A DNA stretch of 16,927 bases, from assembly GCA_027489415.1 (NCBI GenBank), contig JAIXZU010000004.1, positions 1 through 16,927 on the forward strand, given 5' to 3'. Shown here piece after piece: positions 14,540-16,927 of the stretch. The notes beneath the pieces are model-generated. The model saw only the letters and a program-made list of their open reading frames with translations. It did not search any database and was not told the DNA's origin. Positions within the stretch are counted from its first letter, which is position 1. Every line of letters starts with the position of its first letter. Source of the DNA: Alphaproteobacteria bacterium. Its GTDB lineage: Bacteria; Pseudomonadota; Alphaproteobacteria; UBA2136; UBA6156. A program made the translations under genes and the position numbers.

Positions 14540-14752
14540 AACCCTCCTGTTTCCCGGGCTGCGGCCCTCTCCATGTTTCCCAAAAATGGTAAGAGTGCCC
14601 AGACCCGGGACCCCCAGCGTCAAGCCTTCCCTCTCAAAGCTGCACCCCCCAAAAGTCGAAGCCACCGCGCCAGCCGGATGGTATCCGCAAAAATCCCATT
14701 TTTGCTGGATACCACCGTGCCGGCGCAACCCCTACCTCTCGCAAGCACTTCC
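14540..14752. repeat. Dispersed composite hairpin repeat, copy C, with extra nested hairpin
   Basis: CCCGGG at 14553-14558 and 14604-14609 (57-base span) enclose GGCCCTCT/AGAGTGCC and CCATGTTT/AAAAATGG around CCC; each arm pair has one mismatch. The tail GCGTCAAGCCTTCCCT and the blocks GAAGCCACCGCGCCA (14658-14672) and CCTCTCGCAAGCACTTCC (14735-14752) match copy A. Between these blocks copy C has about 50 extra bases forming GGTATCC-GCAAAAAT, CCC, ATTTTTGC-T-GGATACC (14680-14713). It ends 65 bases before the stop of the 652-aa gene, the same orientation and position relative to a minus-strand gene end as copy A. Confidence 0.85.
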
Positions 14753-14817
14753 TGTAAATCTGCCCCCAACACCGAAAACCGATTACCGAACACCGAGTAC
14801 CATGTATCAAAAACCGC

Positions 14818-16776
14818 TTATTTCTTCACATTCAAAGCAATCACGCCCGCAATCCCGCCCAGCGCCAGTATCAGCCCCAACGCCTGCCCCCAGTTGGCAC
14901 TGAAGGTCACTACAGCCGCCACCAGCCCCAACACGCCCACCGGCATCAGCAGCATGATGATACCACTCCCGCCGCTGCTACCAAACTCGGTACTCACACT
15001 GCCGAACTTCTTGGGGTTATAACGGTTGGCCGCCGTAAGGGCGCGTTTCTGGCTGGCCACAAGGCCGTGCACGGGGTCTGCAATCAGCTTCATCGCCCCT
15101 TCAATCGCGGCTTGAATCTCAAACAGGCTGGCAAAGGCCCCGCGGCGCGCGTTTTCCACAATAATCTCGCTGGGCAGCAGTGCGGAAATGGGCGGCTCCT
15201 GCCAAATGCGGTACAGGCTGGTGTAAGGCGGCAGGCTCGGCGCAAAGCGGCTGCGCGGCTTGTTGCTGCCGGTGCTGGCAGCCAGCAGGTGGTCAAGCTG
15301 CCAGCGCACCATCCATGGCTTCAGGTCTTCCCACAGGTGGGCTTTAATCAGCGCTTTCTCGGAATTTCCAAGGGTCATCAGCAACTGGTCACAAGCCGCC
15401 AGCATGTCGCTGTCATTCAGGGTTTCTTCGGCAGGCAGCAGGTAGGGCTGGCGCACGTCCTTAAACGGCGTCAATACCAGCGCCCACAGCCGCCAGTAAC
15501 TCACCTCGCGCAGGCCAAGGGTGGCACGCAGCTCGGGGTCGGGGCTGTTGCCTTCGTTCCAGCCTTTGCCGTCAAGGGCCACTTGCAGCATGGCTTGGTC
15601 AAACTGGGGCACTGGCGCCACCTGCACCACGGCATTTAAAAAGCGCACCCGCAGCATCCAGGGCTTGTCGCTGCTGGTCAGGGGCATCTGCCGCATGGCG
15701 TTGGCATTTTCGTTGAAACTGACGAGCGCGGACTGTAACAGCTCCTCAATCTCATCAATATGGGGCAGGGGGGTCTTGCTCAGGCTCGCCGCCGCCAGCA
15801 GGGGCCCGCGTATCCACGCCATGTAAACGGCGGCACCACCAATCACTTTGGTCACAAGGTCCTTAATCGCCAGCAGCTCGCTGTCCTGCCATAACTCTAC
15901 CGGAATGGTCGAAAGCAGGTACCAGCAGCGTAGGCCAATCCCGCGCTCCACCATAATTCCGTCGTTGCTTTCCGCCATGGTGCCCACTTGCAGCATGCCG
16001 GTGTCGCGCAGCCATTCCATGGTGCGCTCGGGGCCGAAACCGCGCTCGGTCGCCAGCGCAAGGTAACGGTAAAGCGCCAGTTGGGAAGGGCGCAGCTTGT
16101 CGCTGTAAATGGTGCTGCGCTGGGCAAAATCGCGGGCTTCCGGCAGCACGTTGTTGGTGCCGCGGGCCGCAAGGTAGTACAGCACTTGGCTTAATATCAT
16201 CAGTACGCTGTGGTTGTGCGGGTCGTTGTGCAGCACGTTTTTCAACAGCGTGACGGTATCATTCGTCCGCCCGTCCAAAAATGCCTGAACGGACTGCCGC
16301 ACCTTCATCAGCATCCCTCCGGGCATGATGGGCTTCTGCGAATTCTCCTGCATCAGGTAAGCAATCTCACTCATCAGCAGGGCGGCGCACAGGTTGGGGG
16401 CGCCGGCGGTGGGGTCAAAGGTGTTGGGTACTAATGCCTCGCAGCGGCTCCACTGCTCCCAAATTGCCTGTACATGTACCCCCGGTGCAACATGAATATT
16501 GGCCGCCACAGGCGTTTCCGCTGCCTCTTTCCCTTGTACTTCCTCCGCATTTACCACGGTTTCTTGAAGGTAGCGGCCGCAATCGGCGTCAACAGTGGTC
16601 TTTACGCGCCCGAAAAACGCCCTCACATCCCCACTCGCCGCAAGGGGAACTGGCGGTAGCGGCTCCATTTCCTGTTCTGCGCGTGTTTTAGCAATACGGT
16701 CAGTGCGGCGGTCTTGCTGCCGCCGCTCCAACTGCTCTTTAAAGCTCACAAGCGCATGCCGTAGTGAAGAACTCAT
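14818..16776 (-). CDS. Hypothetical protein, 652 aa, with two C-terminal membrane helices
   Basis: I do not recognise the family. ATG at 16774-16776 has GAGG eight bases upstream, better than the in-frame ATG at 16827, which lies inside the upstream gene. Residues 8-38 are a charged helix (FKEQLERRQQDRRTDRIAKT region). Residues 40-95 are low in structure. From about 105 to 590 it is helix-rich and soluble, with a TPR-like stretch around 174-223 (LLKNVLHNDPHNHSVLMILS). The end has two hydrophobic segments, about 605-625 and 632-650, split by FSANWGQ, so it is anchored by its tail with the bulk most likely in the cytosol. It follows a DsbA-like gene by 10 bases and is surely co-transcribed with it. 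Confidence 0.8.
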   Translation of the reverse strand: MSSSLRHALVSFKEQLERRQQDRRTDRIAKTRAEQEMEPLPPVPLAASGDVRAFFGRVKTTVDADCGRYLQETVVNAEEVQGKEAAETPVAANIHVAPGVHVQAIWEQWSRCEALVPNTFDPTAGAPNLCAALLMSEIAYLMQENSQKPIMPGGMLMKVRQSVQAFLDGRTNDTVTLLKNVLHNDPHNHSVLMILSQVLYYLAARGTNNVLPEARDFAQRSTIYSDKLRPSQLALYRYLALATERGFGPERTMEWLRDTGMLQVGTMAESNDGIMVERGIGLRCWYLLSTIPVELWQDSELLAIKDLVTKVIGGAAVYMAWIRGPLLAAASLSKTPLPHIDEIEELLQSALVSFNENANAMRQMPLTSSDKPWMLRVRFLNAVVQVAPVPQFDQAMLQVALDGKGWNEGNSPDPELRATLGLREVSYWRLWALVLTPFKDVRQPYLLPAEETLNDSDMLAACDQLLMTLGNSEKALIKAHLWEDLKPWMVRWQLDHLLAASTGSNKPRSRFAPSLPPYTSLYRIWQEPPISALLPSEIIVENARRGAFASLFEIQAAIEGAMKLIADPVHGLVASQKRALTAANRYNPKKFGSVSTEFGSSGGSGIIMLLMPVGVLGLVAAVVTFSANWGQALGLILALGGIAGVIALNVKK

Positions 16777-16786
16777 ATGCTCAGCC

Positions 16787-16927
16787 TCACTTCGGTGGTT
16801 CCGGTAAACCACGCTGAATACGCGCATTCACGAAATTCAGAACATCTTGCAAACGGTCAAGTGGCAGTCCTTGCTCTCCAACACGAATGCCGTTCACAAA
16901 TAATACCGGTGGCTGGCTCACACCAAA
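16787..16927 (-). CDS. DsbA-like / thioredoxin-fold protein, C-terminal end (partial)
   Basis: 46 codons in frame from the window edge to a TGA at 16787-16789; the start is outside. The visible part FGVSQPPVLFVNGIRVGEQG followed by LPLDRLQDVLNFVNARIQRG is the end of a DsbA/thioredoxin fold: the cis-proline loop (SQPPV), the strand LFVNG, a turn with G-x-x-G, then the last helix. The CxxC motif would lie upstream, outside the window, so oxidase, reductase or isomerase function cannot be told. The 652-aa gene starts 10 bases after this stop and its ribosome site GAGG overlaps the stop codon area, suggesting coupled translation. Confidence 0.65.
   Translation of the reverse strand, partial: FGVSQPPVLFVNGIRVGEQGLPLDRLQDVLNFVNARIQRGLPEPPK

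Larger units (their letters stand above)
14089..14817. other. Repeat-rich non-coding region
   Basis: 730 bases between rpmG and the 652-aa gene without a supported gene; reading frames here run through the repeats and have no ribosome site. It holds the rpmG promoter, a C-rich stretch with nothing recognisable (about 14186-14289), repeat copies B and C, and a GCCGGC palindrome at 14467-14486 between them. The last 60 bases before 14818 carry short ACCGA-containing repeats, comparable with the ACGCAAA repeats at 1094-1117 next to copy A. Confidence 0.7.

Noticed and set aside
14089..14817. Possible CRISPR or integron-like array between rpmG and the 652-aa gene
   Set aside because: Repeat copies are few, long, hairpin-forming and unevenly spaced, with no cas or integrase gene in the window.

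Overview
The window looks like a piece of an alphaproteobacterial chromosome with moderately high GC. The signs are the C-terminus of an alphaproteobacterial-type RpoD, an L33 without zinc-binding cysteines, a phasin, and a dense set of housekeeping genes (folD, recJ, xthA, bolA, rpmG). I see no rRNA, tRNA, CRISPR array, transposase or phage module. I cannot name the genus.

Layout. 1-195 (+): end of rpoD, followed by a bidirectional terminator. 238-1974 (-): an unknown 187-aa protein, then a likely two-gene operon of a DUF2798 membrane protein and a DEDDh exonuclease. Between the two lies the first copy of a structured repeat. 2243-2593: a near-consensus promoter pointing right with no gene of its own, antisense to an unknown 88-aa gene. 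2712-4448 (-): a secreted DUF305 protein and folD. 4498-5853 (+): a DAO-type flavin oxidoreductase, divergent from folD across 49 bp. 5972-6454 (+): a phasin with a palindrome just upstream of its -35. 6504-9482: recJ (+) flanked by two paralogous small secreted proteins (-) that share the N-terminal half and differ completely in the C-terminal half. 9619-12943 (-): bolA, a membrane protein with a degenerate EAL domain, and a diguanylate cyclase with an intact I-site. 12930-13727 (+): xthA, whose start overlaps bolA. 13891-14088 (-): rpmG. 14089-14817: 0.7 kb of non-coding DNA with repeat copies. 14818-16927 (-): a 652-aa unknown protein with a membrane tail and, just upstream of it, the 3' end of a DsbA-like thioredoxin-fold gene.

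How the parts fit. bolA, EAL and GGDEF are likely one c-di-GMP-related transcription unit. recJ and xthA are ordinary repair genes. The phasin suggests polyhydroxyalkanoate storage. No complete new system is evident. The least explained signals are (i) the pair of secreted proteins with a constant stalk-like part and variable C-termini, (ii) a dispersed repeat whose three full copies have the same 57-nt hairpin span, one with fully compensated stem changes, and (iii) the orphan antisense promoter.
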